This document shows, one piece after another, positions 18,416 to 27,171 of a stretch of DNA of 64,000 nt. The notes beneath the pieces were generated by a model, which ran no database searches, was not told the DNA's origin, and was given only the letters and a program-made list of their open reading frames with translations. Made by a program: the position numbers and the translations under genes. Origin of the DNA: Anaeromyxobacter diazotrophicus (lineage in GTDB: Bacteria > Myxococcota > Myxococcia > Myxococcales > Anaeromyxobacteraceae); contig NZ_BJTG01000001.1 of NCBI RefSeq assembly GCF_013340205.1, positions 248,001 to 312,000 of the forward strand, given 5' to 3'. The number at the start of each line of letters is the position of its first letter. Position 1 is the stretch's first letter.

Positions 18416-20143
18416 ATGGCACGGGCGAGGAAGCGGCCGGGGAGCCGAGCGGCGAGCGGCGCGGTGCACGCGCGCGCCGGGCAGCGGACGCAGCGGGCGC
18501 AGCAGGGCCCGCCCGTGAAGCGGCGGCCCGCCCGCCCGGATCTGGAGCGCGTCGTGGGCGAGCTGGAGCTCCACCAGCTCGAGCTGGAGAAGCAGAACGA
18601 CGAGCTGCGCTCGGCCCGGAGCGGGCTCGAGTCCGCGCTCCAGCGGTACCGGGAGCTCTTCGACTTCGCCCCCGTCAGCTACTTCGTCATCGACCGCGCC
18701 GGAGCCATCCGCGAGGCCAACCTCGCCGGCGCCCGGATGCTGGGGCTGGAGCGCCGCGCCGCGATCGGCCGCCCCTTCGCGCTGTTCGTGGTCCCGCGCC
18801 ACCGCCGCGAGCTCGACGAGCTGATCCGGCGGGTGCTCTCCGGCGAGCCTGGGCCAGCCCTCGAGTCGCGCGAGCTCACGATGACCCCTCGGCAGGCGGA
18901 GCCGCTCGAGGTCCGCGTCACCGCCACGGTCCTCGAAGAGCCGGCGCCCGGCGTGCTGCTCGCCTGCGAGGACGTCACCCGCCGCAAGCAGGCCGAGGAG
19001 GCGCTGCGCCAGGAGGGCCGCCGCAAGGACGAGTTCCTGGCGGCGCTCTCGCACGAGCTCCGCAACCCGCTGGCGCCGCTCCGCAACGGCCTCTTCGTGC
19101 TCGAGCGCGCCGAGCCCGGCAGCCAGCGCGCCCGCGACGCGGCGAGCATCATCCGGCGCCAGGCGCATCACCTCACCCGCATCGTGGACGACCTCGTCGA
19201 CACCGCGCGGCTCGCGCGCGGGACGATCCGCCTGGAGCGCGAGCGGCTCGAGCTGAACGAGCTGGCGCGGCACGCGGCCGAGGACCACCGGCCGCTGTTC
19301 GAGACGCGCCAGGTCCAGCTCGCGGTGCACGCGAGCGGCGAACCGCTCTGGGTCGACGGCGATCCCATCCGCCTCGCCCAGGTGGTCTTCAACCTCCTCG
19401 GGAACGCGCTGAAGTTCACGTCGGCCGGAGCCAGCGTCCAGCTCGTCCTGCGGCGCGAGGGCGCCGCGGCCCAGCTGACCGTCGCCGACACCGGCATGGG
19501 GATCGCGCCCGAGGTCCGCGAGCAGCTCTTCAAGCCCTTCCGCCAGGGGCCGCAGTCGCTCGATCGCAGGCAGGGCGGGCTGGGCCTCGGGCTGGCGATG
19601 GTCAAGGGGCTCGTCGAGCTCCACGGCGGGACGGTGAGCCTCGCGAGCGCGGGTATCGGCCAGGGCGCCCAGTTCACGGTGCGCCTGCCGCTCGCCGAGC
19701 CCGGCCCCGCGGTCGCGGCGCCTCCTCCGCAGCCCTCCGCCGTCCGGGCTCAACGGGTCCTCGTGATCGAGGACAACACGGACGCCGCCGAGAGCCTCCG
19801 GATCGCGCTGGAGCTGATCGGGCACTCGGTCGAGGTGGCGTACGACGGCGCGGCGGGGCTCGAGCTCGCCCGAAAGGCGCCGCCCGAGGTCATCATCTGC
19901 GACCTCGGCCTGCCGACCCTGAACGGCTACGAGGTCGCCCAGCTCGCCCGGGCCGACGAGGCGCTCCGGGGCGTCTACCTCGTCGCGCTGAGCGGCTACG
20001 CGCTGCCGGAGGACGTCGAGCGTTCGCTCCGCGCCGGGTTCGACTGCCACGTCGCGAAGCCGGCGACGCTCGAGAGCATCCAGCAACTCCTGGGCGAGAA
20101 GCCGTCGTGGGCGTCTCGCGGCTTCACGCGAGGCCACGGTTGA
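18416..20143 (+). CDS. Hybrid sensor histidine kinase (PAS-HisKA-HATPase-receiver)
   Basis: 575 residues from ATG 18416; an earlier ATG at 18332 in the same frame is also possible and no clear ribosome site decides. Basic N-terminus, coiled coil, PAS (YRELFDFAPVSYFVI onward), HisKA with LSHELRNPLAP, HATPase with NLLGNALKF and GGLGLGLAM, and a receiver with VIEDN, CDLGLP and KPAT. It is the close paralogue of the minus-strand kinase at 12160-13902, sharing domain order and long stretches around HisKA. It is divergent from the CheB gene, so the 18178-18415 gap should carry both promoters; I see no convincing consensus there. No membrane helix. Confidence 0.92.
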   Translation: MARARKRPGSRAASGAVHARAGQRTQRAQQGPPVKRRPARPDLERVVGELELHQLELEKQNDELRSARSGLESALQRYRELFDFAPVSYFVIDRAGAIREANLAGARMLGLERRAAIGRPFALFVVPRHRRELDELIRRVLSGEPGPALESRELTMTPRQAEPLEVRVTATVLEEPAPGVLLACEDVTRRKQAEEALRQEGRRKDEFLAALSHELRNPLAPLRNGLFVLERAEPGSQRARDAASIIRRQAHHLTRIVDDLVDTARLARGTIRLERERLELNELARHAAEDHRPLFETRQVQLAVHASGEPLWVDGDPIRLAQVVFNLLGNALKFTSAGASVQLVLRREGAAAQLTVADTGMGIAPEVREQLFKPFRQGPQSLDRRQGGLGLGLAMVKGLVELHGGTVSLASAGIGQGAQFTVRLPLAEPGPAVAAPPPQPSAVRAQRVLVIEDNTDAAESLRIALELIGHSVEVAYDGAAGLELARKAPPEVIICDLGLPTLNGYEVAQLARADEALRGVYLVALSGYALPEDVERSLRAGFDCHVAKPATLESIQQLLGEKPSWASRGFTRGHG

Positions 20144-20229
20144 TGAAGGGGTACGAGGTGCTGGCGGCGGCCCGCGGCGCCCCGCTCCGGCAAGACCTGA
20201 TGCTCGGCCGGCTCGGGCCGGAAGGTCCG

Positions 20230-22397
20230 TCAGAAGTCGCTGAACTTCGTGTCGCCTTCCATGGGGAAGGTCTCCTCCGGCCGGAGCGGGATCGCCTGCG
20301 AGGCGGGCGCGGGCGTGTTCTTCTGGAGCTTCGCTTGTTGTAGCTGGGCAGCTGCGACCTTCGGGCGGTGCCGTGCAGTCGCCGCGCCGTCCAACTGGAA
20401 CATGGCGACCATCGCGCCGAGTTCCTGCGCCTGCCCGGACAGCTCCGTGGCCGCCGACGACGACTCCTCTGAGTTCGCGGCGTTCTGCTGAGTCACCTGG
20501 CTCATCTGTGCGACGGCACGGGTGACCTGGTCGATCCCGGCCGCCTGCTCCTTCGCGGCGGCCGCGATCTCCGCCACGATGTCGGTCACCTTCGAGACCG
20601 AGGTCGCGATGTCCCCCAGGACCCGCGTCACGTGCTTGGCCGTGACCTCCCCCTCGCCGGCCTGCGTCACGGAGTCGCGGATGAGCCCCTCGGTCTTGTT
20701 GGCCGCCTCCTTCGCCCGGAGCGCGAGCGACCGCACCTCCTCCGCCACCACGGCGAAGCCCCGACCCGCCTCGCCCGCGCGCGCCGCCTCGACCGCGGCG
20801 TTGAGGGCGAGGAGGTTCGTCTGGAACGCGATCTCGTTGATGTCCTTGATGATCTGCGAGGTGCCCTCGGCCGACGCCTTGATCTTCCCCATGGCGCCAA
20901 CCATCTGCTCGACCGCGGCGCCGCCCTCGGCCGCCGAGGTCTTGGCACGCTGGGCGAGCCCGTTCGCCTGCTGGGCGTTGTCGGCCGACTGCTTCGTCAT
21001 CGTCGTCATGGACTCGAGGCTCGACGATGTCTCCTCGAGCGAGCTCGCCTGCTCCGACGCGCCGGAGGCGACGGTCTGGCTCGAGGCGGCGATCTGCCCA
21101 GCAGCCGAAGATACCTGCCCCACGGCGCGCGCGACCTGCGCGAGCGCACCGTGCAGGGCCTCGGCGGTGGCGTTCACGGCGGCGGCGATTCGCGCGTGCT
21201 CGCCCTGGTACTGGCCGTCGGCGCGCGCCCGCAGGTCGCGGTCCGCGAGTCGCCGCAGCACCTGGGTCGCGTCGTGCACGGGCGCGAGCATCGAGTCGAG
21301 CGTCCGGTTGACGCCCTCCAGCACGCGCCGGAAGTCGCCCTGGTGCCGGGTCGCGTCGGCGCGCGCCCCGAGCTGGCCTGCGGTCGCGGCGCGCGACAGC
21401 GCGTCGGTGTCGGCGACCAGCGCCTGGACGGTCGTGATGCAGGTGTTGACGGCCTCCTTGATGCGGTTGAAGTCGCCGCGGAAGTCCTCCGCTGTGGGCG
21501 CCGGGATCTTGCCCGCGGCGATGCCGTCGAGCCGCGCCGCCGTGATCTGGATGGGCGCCACGAACGCGTCCATCGTCGCGTTCAGGCCGTCGACGATGGG
21601 ACGGAACTCCGGGTGGATCGCGGCGGCGTCGCCGCGGACGTCGAGCCGGCCGTCGGCGACCGCCTCGCGGAGCCGGCGCGCCTCGTCCCCGACCGCCTGG
21701 ATCTGGCGCCGGACGCTCCGCGTGATGAGCCCGCCCATGAGGGCGAGGAGCGCCGCGGTGGCGAGGCCCGCGCCGAGCGTGATCGCCCGCGCGCCCCTGG
21801 CGGCGCTCCCGGCCTCGCCGTACGACTCCGTGGTCCGCGCGGCGATGGCATCGACCTTCTGAGAGAGCGCCGCCGCGAGCTTGTTCTGCGAGGTCTTGGC
21901 CGCGCGCAGCGCCGCCTGGACGGTGCGGTCGATCTCCGCCGCCGCCGGGCTCTGGCCGAGCCCGTCGGCGACCAGCACGTCCCGGTCGCGCTCGTTGCCG
22001 ACGATCACCATGATGTCGTGCTTCCAGGCCCGCCAGGCGGGTCCATCGCCTTCCACTCGCGCCACCCGGAGTCGGTGTGAGGGAGCGCCTCCCACGCCTC
22101 GCGCGCGTCCGCCACGAGCCGCGCACCGTCGTCGATGTCGGCGTACGCACGGGCGCGCTCCTCGTCGGTCGCCTGCCGGTTCGCGAGCCGCTCCAGCGCG
22201 GCGCCGATCGCGAGCGTTCCATTCTCGAAGCGCAGGAGGGCGACGTTCGACGGAGCGTACTGCGACAGGATGACGTCGGTGGCGCCCTGGAGGCGCTGCA
22301 GGCCGAGCCAGGCGGCCGCGCCGATGGCGGCCGCGGCGGCGAGCGCGACGGCGTAGGAGAAGACCAGCTTCTGGCCGATGGTGACGCGAGAGAGCAT
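20230..22397 (-). CDS. Methyl-accepting chemotaxis protein, frame broken near 22030-22045
   Basis: The N-terminal part is read from ATG 22397: one transmembrane helix and a four-helix-bundle-like ligand domain, up to REWKAMDP. It then runs out of frame and stops at 22005. The remainder continues in the frame that opens at 22095 with AWRAWKHD, the expected continuation of this family, followed by a second membrane helix, HAMP-like segments and the strongly conserved signalling hairpin ([20 protein letters not shown]). It ends in [12 protein letters not shown]. Restoring one missing base joins both halves into a normal receptor of about 720 residues. The break lies in a perfect hairpin sequence, so a base-calling compression is as likely as a real mutation. 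It is 38 bases downstream of a periplasmic binding protein gene and probably co-transcribed with it. Confidence 0.85.
22028..22044. repeat. Hairpin-forming palindrome at the chemoreceptor frame break
   Basis: The stretch contains CCCGC-CAG-GCGGG, a perfect five-pair GC stem with a three-base loop. The receptor frame changes by one base exactly here. Such GC hairpins are classic sites of sequencing compression and of deletion by slippage. Confidence 0.6.
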
Positions 22398-22435
22398 GAG
22401 CGTTCCGTCCGGGAGAGGTGAGAGGGTGCGCCCGC

Positions 22436-23569
22436 TCAGCGCGAGGCGGCCACGATCTTGCCGTCGCGCACCACGCCGACCCGGCCGGTGCGGATGGCCT
22501 CGTGCTCCGTCGGGCTCCACGGCTTCTCGAACTCCCCGAGTGCGCCCACGTAGCGGGTCCTCAGGTTCTCGAGCGCGGTCTTCACGCGCGATGCGTCGGT
22601 CGTCCTGGCCTGCTGGATGGCGAGGGCCAGCAGGTGGAGCGCGTCGTAGCCCTGCGCCGCAGCCGAGGCGGCTGACATCGGGCGCTCGTTGAACGTGCGC
22701 CGGTACAGGTCGACGAAGCGCTGGGCGGCGGGCGTGCCGGCCTCCTCCTCGATGAAGCAGGTGACGGTGATGGCGCCCTCGCCGGCCGCGCCGGCCTGCT
22801 TCAGGAACGCCGACTGCGAGATGCCCCACGGCCCCACGACGGCGGGCGGCTTCCAGCCGGCCGCGGCCGCGGCGAGCACGAAGGCGGCCTGGTCGGCGCT
22901 GACTGCGTAGATCACGACGGCATCCGGCTTGGCCTTGCGGGCTTCCGCGATCCAGGAGGGCAGCTCGGGCGACTTGCCCTTGAACGCGCGGACGTAGACG
23001 GGGGCCACGCCGCGGCGCTCGAAGCCGGTCGCGAGCTTCGCCTGGCCCGACCGGCCAAACGGATCGTCGGCGTAGAACACGGCGGGGCGGCGCGCGCGCA
23101 GCACGTCGACCACCTCGCGGACCACGGAGGCCGCCTGCGCCGCGTCCGGTAGCGCGAGGCGGAACACGTAGTTCTCGGGCGACCGGACGAACAGCCCATC
23201 GACCGTCGAACCGGTGGCGGCCGCGACGATGAGCGGGATCTCCCGCTCGTTCGCGATGTGCGTGGTGGCATCCGCGACCGCGGTGTAGGACGGGCCGAAC
23301 AGGAAGCCGACGTGCTCGCGCTCGATGAGCTCGGTGACGGCCGCCACGCCGCGGTCCGGCACCCCGCCGTCGTCGCGCTCCACCAGCTCGATCTTCCGGC
23401 CGAGCACGCCGCCCGCGGCGTTGATCTCTTCGGCGGCCAGTCGCAGGCCGTTCCGCAGCGACGTCCCCGACGGCGCGGTCATGCCGGTGAACGAGGCGTA
23501 CACACCGACCCGAATCGGCTCCGCCGAGGCGGCGGCGAGCACCAGGGCACAGAGGGAGGTCGCGAACAT
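22436..23569 (-). CDS. Periplasmic solute-binding protein of the branched-chain amino acid (Leu/Ile/Val) type
   Basis: 377 residues. ATG 23569 is chosen because the signal peptide [18 protein letters not shown] starts there; the longer frame adds 31 unlikely residues. The mature protein opens with [17 protein letters not shown] and has [20 protein letters not shown], the usual start of the type I two-lobed binding proteins of ABC transporters. No permease or ATPase gene is close by. The next gene downstream is a chemoreceptor, so it may serve as a ligand-binding partner for signalling rather than uptake. The ligand is unknown. Confidence 0.88.
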   Translation of the reverse strand: MFATSLCALVLAAASAEPIRVGVYASFTGMTAPSGTSLRNGLRLAAEEINAAGGVLGRKIELVERDDGGVPDRGVAAVTELIEREHVGFLFGPSYTAVADATTHIANEREIPLIVAAATGSTVDGLFVRSPENYVFRLALPDAAQAASVVREVVDVLRARRPAVFYADDPFGRSGQAKLATGFERRGVAPVYVRAFKGKSPELPSWIAEARKAKPDAVVIYAVSADQAAFVLAAAAAGWKPPAVVGPWGISQSAFLKQAGAAGEGAITVTCFIEEEAGTPAAQRFVDLYRRTFNERPMSAASAAAQGYDALHLLALAIQQARTTDASRVKTALENLRTRYVGALGEFEKPWSPTEHEAIRTGRVGVVRDGKIVAASR

Positions 23570-23836
23570 GCGCCCGCCACAGGCATGGGACGTGCCAGGG
23601 GGCCGCGCGACGATAAGGCAAACGCGATGGCTCCGCGCGTCGATACGCGGAACGGGTCGCAAGGGCCTCGCGGGTCCGGCCGCGGCGGTGCATCGCCCGG
23701 CCGGACGCCTCGCGGAGGAGCAGGACCCCAGTCACCTTGGCGGCGCGCGTGCGGCCGCATCGGTGTACGTGGTCGTTCGGAACATCCCGCGACTGCGGGA
23801 ATCTCGCTGATCGCAGTATTCGGTACCTTCGGCGCC
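23570..23836. other. Gap upstream of the binding-protein gene
   Basis: Open frames cross this stretch, but none has a convincing start or product. It should carry the promoter for the minus-strand binding-protein/receptor pair and one for the small plus-strand gene. I see no clear consensus elements. Confidence 0.4.
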
Positions 23837-24052
23837 ATGAAAGACATCTCTGCGCGTCCGACGGCCGATCTCCTCGCTACGGCAGGGCAGCGCGCAGCCG
23901 ACCTGTGCCGCGCACTGTCGCCGGACTCGTCGCCGCGCCGATCGCGCGATTCGGAGGTGGACGTCGCGGAGCTCGCGCAGGAGTTCCTCGCCGACGCCCG
24001 CGCAGCCGTCGCGCGCATCGAGTCGCTCCTGTTCGACGTCCGGACCGAATAG
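23837..24052 (+). CDS. Small helical protein of unknown function (71 aa)
   Basis: ATG at 23837, no obvious ribosome site. The product is acidic in its second half, helical and without a signal peptide: VAELAQEFLADARAAVARIESL looks like a single amphipathic helix. Codon third positions are GC-rich like the neighbours, which supports coding. It is divergent from the binding protein. I recognise no family. Confidence 0.4.
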   Translation: MKDISARPTADLLATAGQRAADLCRALSPDSSPRRSRDSEVDVAELAQEFLADARAAVARIESLLFDVRTE

Positions 24053-24398
24053 CGCGCCACCGGGAGCATCTCCTCGAAACGTCACTCCATGACCCGCTGG
24101 TGGGCGCTGCCCGCGGGGCTCCGCTCCCAAGCAGCGGACGGCCGAATCGTCGAAGAAGGCGTGACGAGCGAACCCGAGCCGGCGTGGAGAGATCGCGCCA
24201 TGACGCGCGAGCGCCCCGGCGCGGCGTGAGTTCCGCACCGGGGCGCTCGCGTTGTCGCTGCTGCGGGTGGGCCGAGCGGCCCGGGACGTCAGCCTTCGCG
24301 CTTCCTGACGTGGCGGACCAGCAAGGAGCCCGACGCGCCGTCGTCGGGTCCCAACGGCAACCTGACGGCAACGGAGCCGGCCCGCTGGGGACGGGCAC
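24053..24398. other. Mostly non-coding stretch with two stem-loops
   Basis: No gene is convincing here; a 46-codon frame at 24089-24229 (starting MTRWWALPAG) has no ribosome site and a weak case. Two inverted repeats stand out: a 13-bp perfect stem at 24207-24219 / 24238-24250, and a 7-bp ACGTCAG/CTGACGT pair at 24286-24311. A transcribed structured RNA or terminators are possible. Confidence 0.4.
24207..24250 (+). terminator. Strong stem-loop downstream of the 71-aa gene
   Basis: GCGAGCGCCCCGG pairs perfectly with CCGGGGCGCTCGC across an 18-base loop. No T-run follows, so it may act as a factor-assisted terminator or mRNA stabiliser rather than a classic intrinsic terminator. Confidence 0.4.
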
Positions 24399-24433
24399 GA
24401 AAAAGCCCCGGTAACCGAGGTGGTTACCGGGGC
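24399..24433 (-). terminator. Intrinsic terminator of the tRNA-Gly gene
   Basis: Read on the minus strand, a perfect 12-bp stem (GCCCCGGTAACC with its complement, loop ACCTC) is followed at once by TTTTT. It starts six bases past the tRNA CCA end, so it is the tRNA gene's terminator. Confidence 0.85.
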
Positions 24434-24438
24434 CTAGA

Positions 24439-24513
24439 TGGAGCGGGAAAAGGGATTTGAACCCTCGACCCTCGCCTTGGCAAGGCGATGCTCTACCACT
24501 GAGCTATTCCCGC
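24439..24513 (-). tRNA. tRNA-Gly (anticodon GCC)
   Basis: 75 nt including an encoded CCA. On the minus strand: acceptor GCGGGAA pairs with TTCCCGC, D-arm GCTC...GAGC, anticodon stem and loop CCTTGCCAAGG giving GCC, variable region, and T-arm AGGGTTCAAATCCCT. Discriminator base T and CCA follow. The sequence closely follows canonical bacterial glycine tRNA. It stands alone, followed by its own terminator. Confidence 0.97.
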
Positions 24514-24641
24514 GAAACCGCTCGCAAGGCGGCAGTTTATAGAGGTCGCCGGAGGGGGGTGTCAAGGGGGTTTCGACGGGCCTCGGCGGCCGCGCGCGCC
24601 GGCTGGAGGGGCGCGGGCGGGTGGTATCCTCCCGCCCCTTC

Positions 24642-26501
24642 ATGGCCCGGCTCACGGTCACCGTCATCACGCAGGACGAGGAGGCGAACCTGCCGCGGCT
24701 CCTCGAGTCCGTCCGCGGGGTGGCCGACGAGGTGGTGGTCGTCGACTCGGGCTCGAAGGACCGCACGGTCGAGCTGGCGCGGGCGGCGGGGGCGCGCGTC
24801 TTCTCGAACCCCTGGCCGGGGTTCCGGGAGCAGAAGGCCTTCGCCCTGGCGCAGGCGTCGGGCGACTACGTCCTCAACCTCGACGCGGACGAGTGGCTCG
24901 CCCCCGACCTGGCCCGGGCGCTGCGGGCGGAGCTGGACCGGCCGGAAGGCCCGCGGGCGGGCGCCTTCCGCATCCACTTCCGCCACCGCTTCGCGGGCGA
25001 GCCGATCCGGTTCGGGCAGATGTGGCGCGACCGGCGCGTGCGCCTCGTCCGGCGCGAGGGCGCCGCCTGGACCGGCTCCGCGGTGCACCCCAAGCTGCGC
25101 GTCCCGGGCCCGGTCGCCGACCTGCCGGGCCGATGCGAGCACCTGGGCTACCGCGACCGCGCGGAGGCCGAGCGCAAGCTCACCCGCTACGCCGAGCAGG
25201 TGGCGCGCGAGCGCTTCCGCGAGGGGCGCCGGGCCAGGCCCTGGGACCGGCTCCGCTGGCCGCTCGCCTTCCTCCGCCGCTACGTGCTGTGGCTGGGGTT
25301 CCTGGACGGTGCGGCGGGCTTCACCCTGGCGCGGCTCTACGCCCGCTACGACGCGGACAAGGCGCGCTGGCTGCGCCGGCTCGAGCGCGAGGTGGGCGGC
25401 GCCCGCGGCCGCGGGGCGCTCGCCTCCGGGGTGCGCGAGCTCGGCCGCCGGGCGGCGCTGGGCCTGGCGTCGATGCTCCTCCCCCGCTCGCGGCGGCCGC
25501 TCCCGCCGGCGCCCGCGCTGCGCAAGCTGCTCGTCATCCGGACCGACGAGCGGGTCGGGAACCAGCTCCTCACCACCCCGCTCCTGCGGGCGCTCAAGGA
25601 GGGGCTGCCGCAGGCGGAGCTGCACCTCCTCGCGGCGGCGCGGCAGGCGGGCGTGATCGAGAGCCGCCACGTCGACCGGCTCATCCCCTTCGAGAAGCGG
25701 CTCGCCTTCCGGCGCCCGTGGCGCCTCCTGGCGCTCCTCCGCGCGCTCCGGCGCGAGCGCTACGACCTGGTGGTGGAGGCGGGCCACTGGTCCGGCTTCT
25801 CGCTCACCGCCTCGCTCCTCGCGCGCGTCGCGGCCGGGAGCGCGCCGGTGGTGGGCCACCTGCGGGGCGAGAGCGGGCGCTTCCTCTCGCACCCCGTCCC
25901 GCACGACCCGGCCAACGAGAACGAGGTGCGGGCGAAGCTCGAGCTGCTGCGGCCCCTCGGCCTCCTCCCGCGCGGCCTCGCCCCGGAGACGGAGCTCGGG
26001 CGCGAGCCGGAGCTGGCCCGCGCGCTCCTCGCCCAGGCCGGCGTGGCGGGGCCGTTCGCGGTGCTCAACCCGGGCGCGCGCATGGCCGACCGGCGCTGGC
26101 CGCCGGCGGCGCACGCGGCGGTGGCGCGCGGCCTCGCCGAGCGCGGCCTCGCGGTGCTGGTGGTGTGGGGGCCGGGCGAGGAGCCCATCGCGCGCGCGGT
26201 GGCCGAGGGCGGCGGCGCGCGGCTCGCGCCCGCGACCGGGCTGCGGGAGCTGGCGGCGCTCCTGCGCGAGGCGCGGCTCTGCGTCTCGAACAACAGCGGG
26301 CCGATGCACCTGGCGGTGGCGGTGGGCACGCCGGCCGTGGTGGGGGTGTTCCTCTCGGGCGACGCGCGGAGGTGGCGGCACGAGCTGCCGGGGTTCGAGG
26401 CGGCCGAGCCGCGGGGGGAGGACGACGCGCGGGCGGTGCTGGACGCGTGCGACCTCCTGCTGGGCGCCGGCGGGGGACGAGCCCCCGCCCTGCGGGGCTG
26501 A
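24642..26501 (+). CDS. GT2-GT9 fusion glycosyltransferase (LPS core type)
   Basis: 619 residues from ATG 24642; a GTG seven codons upstream, after GGAGGG, is an alternative. Residues 1-250 form a family-2 transferase of the WaaE type: TVITQDEEANL, VVVDSGSKDRT and LNLDADEW with the metal-binding DxD. After a linker, residues about 295-610 form a family-9 heptosyltransferase-like domain: KLLVIRTDERVGNQLLTTPL, LNPGARMADRRWP, and SNNSGPMHLA. Both activities decorate the lipopolysaccharide inner core, so one polypeptide may add two sugars in sequence. The extreme C-terminus is encoded by a dispersed palindromic repeat shared with two intergenic sites. Confidence 0.88.
   Translation: MARLTVTVITQDEEANLPRLLESVRGVADEVVVVDSGSKDRTVELARAAGARVFSNPWPGFREQKAFALAQASGDYVLNLDADEWLAPDLARALRAELDRPEGPRAGAFRIHFRHRFAGEPIRFGQMWRDRRVRLVRREGAAWTGSAVHPKLRVPGPVADLPGRCEHLGYRDRAEAERKLTRYAEQVARERFREGRRARPWDRLRWPLAFLRRYVLWLGFLDGAAGFTLARLYARYDADKARWLRRLEREVGGARGRGALASGVRELGRRAALGLASMLLPRSRRPLPPAPALRKLLVIRTDERVGNQLLTTPLLRALKEGLPQAELHLLAAARQAGVIESRHVDRLIPFEKRLAFRRPWRLLALLRALRRERYDLVVEAGHWSGFSLTASLLARVAAGSAPVVGHLRGESGRFLSHPVPHDPANENEVRAKLELLRPLGLLPRGLAPETELGREPELARALLAQAGVAGPFAVLNPGARMADRRWPPAAHAAVARGLAERGLAVLVVWGPGEEPIARAVAEGGGARLAPATGLRELAALLREARLCVSNNSGPMHLAVAVGTPAVVGVFLSGDARRWRHELPGFEAAEPRGEDDARAVLDACDLLLGAGGGRAPALRG
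26468..26489. repeat. Dispersed GC-rich palindrome inside the GT2-GT9 3' end (copy 1)
   Basis: Reverse complement of the motif GGGCGGGGGCTCG(T/C)CCCCC found after rpoZ and between groES and groEL. It encodes the last residues of the glycosyltransferase and could also end transcription between the two convergent genes. Confidence 0.6.
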
Positions 26502-26515
26502 AGGGAGCGCGGCGG

Positions 26516-27157
26516 TCAGCGCGCCGCGCGCCGCCGCGCCTCATCCTCGTCGCGCGCGGCCTGCGCGTCCTTCCGGTACACCGCGTCGATGAAGCCGGCG
26601 AAGTACTTCCAGGCCGACCACACCGAGAAGAAGACGCTCAGGTAGAGCAGCGTCGTCCCGACGCGGTTCGCGTCCACCACCCCGGTCGCCACCACGAAGT
26701 CGATGGGGTACGGGTAGTGCAGCAGCAGGAAGACGATCGCCACGAGCTGGAGCGCCGTCTTGTACTTCCCCTCCTGCCCGGCCGCGATGACGATCCCCTC
26801 GCTCATGGCGATGGTGCGCAGGCCGGTGACGGCGAACTCGCGCGCCATCACCACGATGACCACCCAGGCCGTCACCCGGCCGAGGTGCACCAGCATCACC
26901 AGCGCCGCCATGGCGATGAGCTTGTCGGCGAGCGGGTCGAGGAACTTCCCGATGACGGTGACGAGGTTCTTGCGGCGCGCCAGCCAGCCGTCGAGGAAGT
27001 CGGTGGCGGCGGTGGCCGAGTAGACGAGCGCGGCGATGAACGAGTTCGCGCGCGACTCGTAGTACGTGAAGACGAGGAAGACCGGGATGGCCGCGATGCG
27101 GACCAGCGTGATGAGGTTGGGGGAGCTCCAGAGCTCCTTGCGCAGCGATCGTGCCAC
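26516..27157 (-). CDS. pgsA: CDP-diacylglycerol-glycerol-3-phosphate 3-phosphatidyltransferase
   Basis: 213 residues, GTG start. Inner-membrane enzyme that makes phosphatidylglycerol phosphate, the first step to phosphatidylglycerol and cardiolipin. It carries the full CDP-alcohol phosphotransferase motif D-x2-D-G-x2-A-R-x8-G-x3-D-x3-D (DFLDGWLARR... then GKFLDPLADK) near residues 60-85 and the family-typical GKYKTALQ. Several membrane helices follow. The C-terminus is charged (DEDEARRRAAR). It begins 14 bases after the TPR gene in a three-gene minus-strand operon. Confidence 0.95.
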   Translation of the reverse strand: MARSLRKELWSSPNLITLVRIAAIPVFLVFTYYESRANSFIAALVYSATAATDFLDGWLARRKNLVTVIGKFLDPLADKLIAMAALVMLVHLGRVTAWVVIVVMAREFAVTGLRTIAMSEGIVIAAGQEGKYKTALQLVAIVFLLLHYPYPIDFVVATGVVDANRVGTTLLYLSVFFSVWSAWKYFAGFIDAVYRKDAQAARDEDEARRRAAR

Positions 27158-27171
27158 GAGCCTCGGCGGCG

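Noticed and set aside
18323-22222. 1299-codon minus-strand frame across the second kinase and receptor
   Set aside because: It crosses two real genes in the wrong frame and carries no motif.
24089-24229. 46-codon plus-strand ORF before the tRNA
   Set aside because: No ribosome site, and the 3' part lies inside a 13-bp stem; not enough to call a gene.
24439-24513. Integrated element at the tRNA-Gly gene
   Set aside because: No integrase gene or repeated tRNA end is found on either side.
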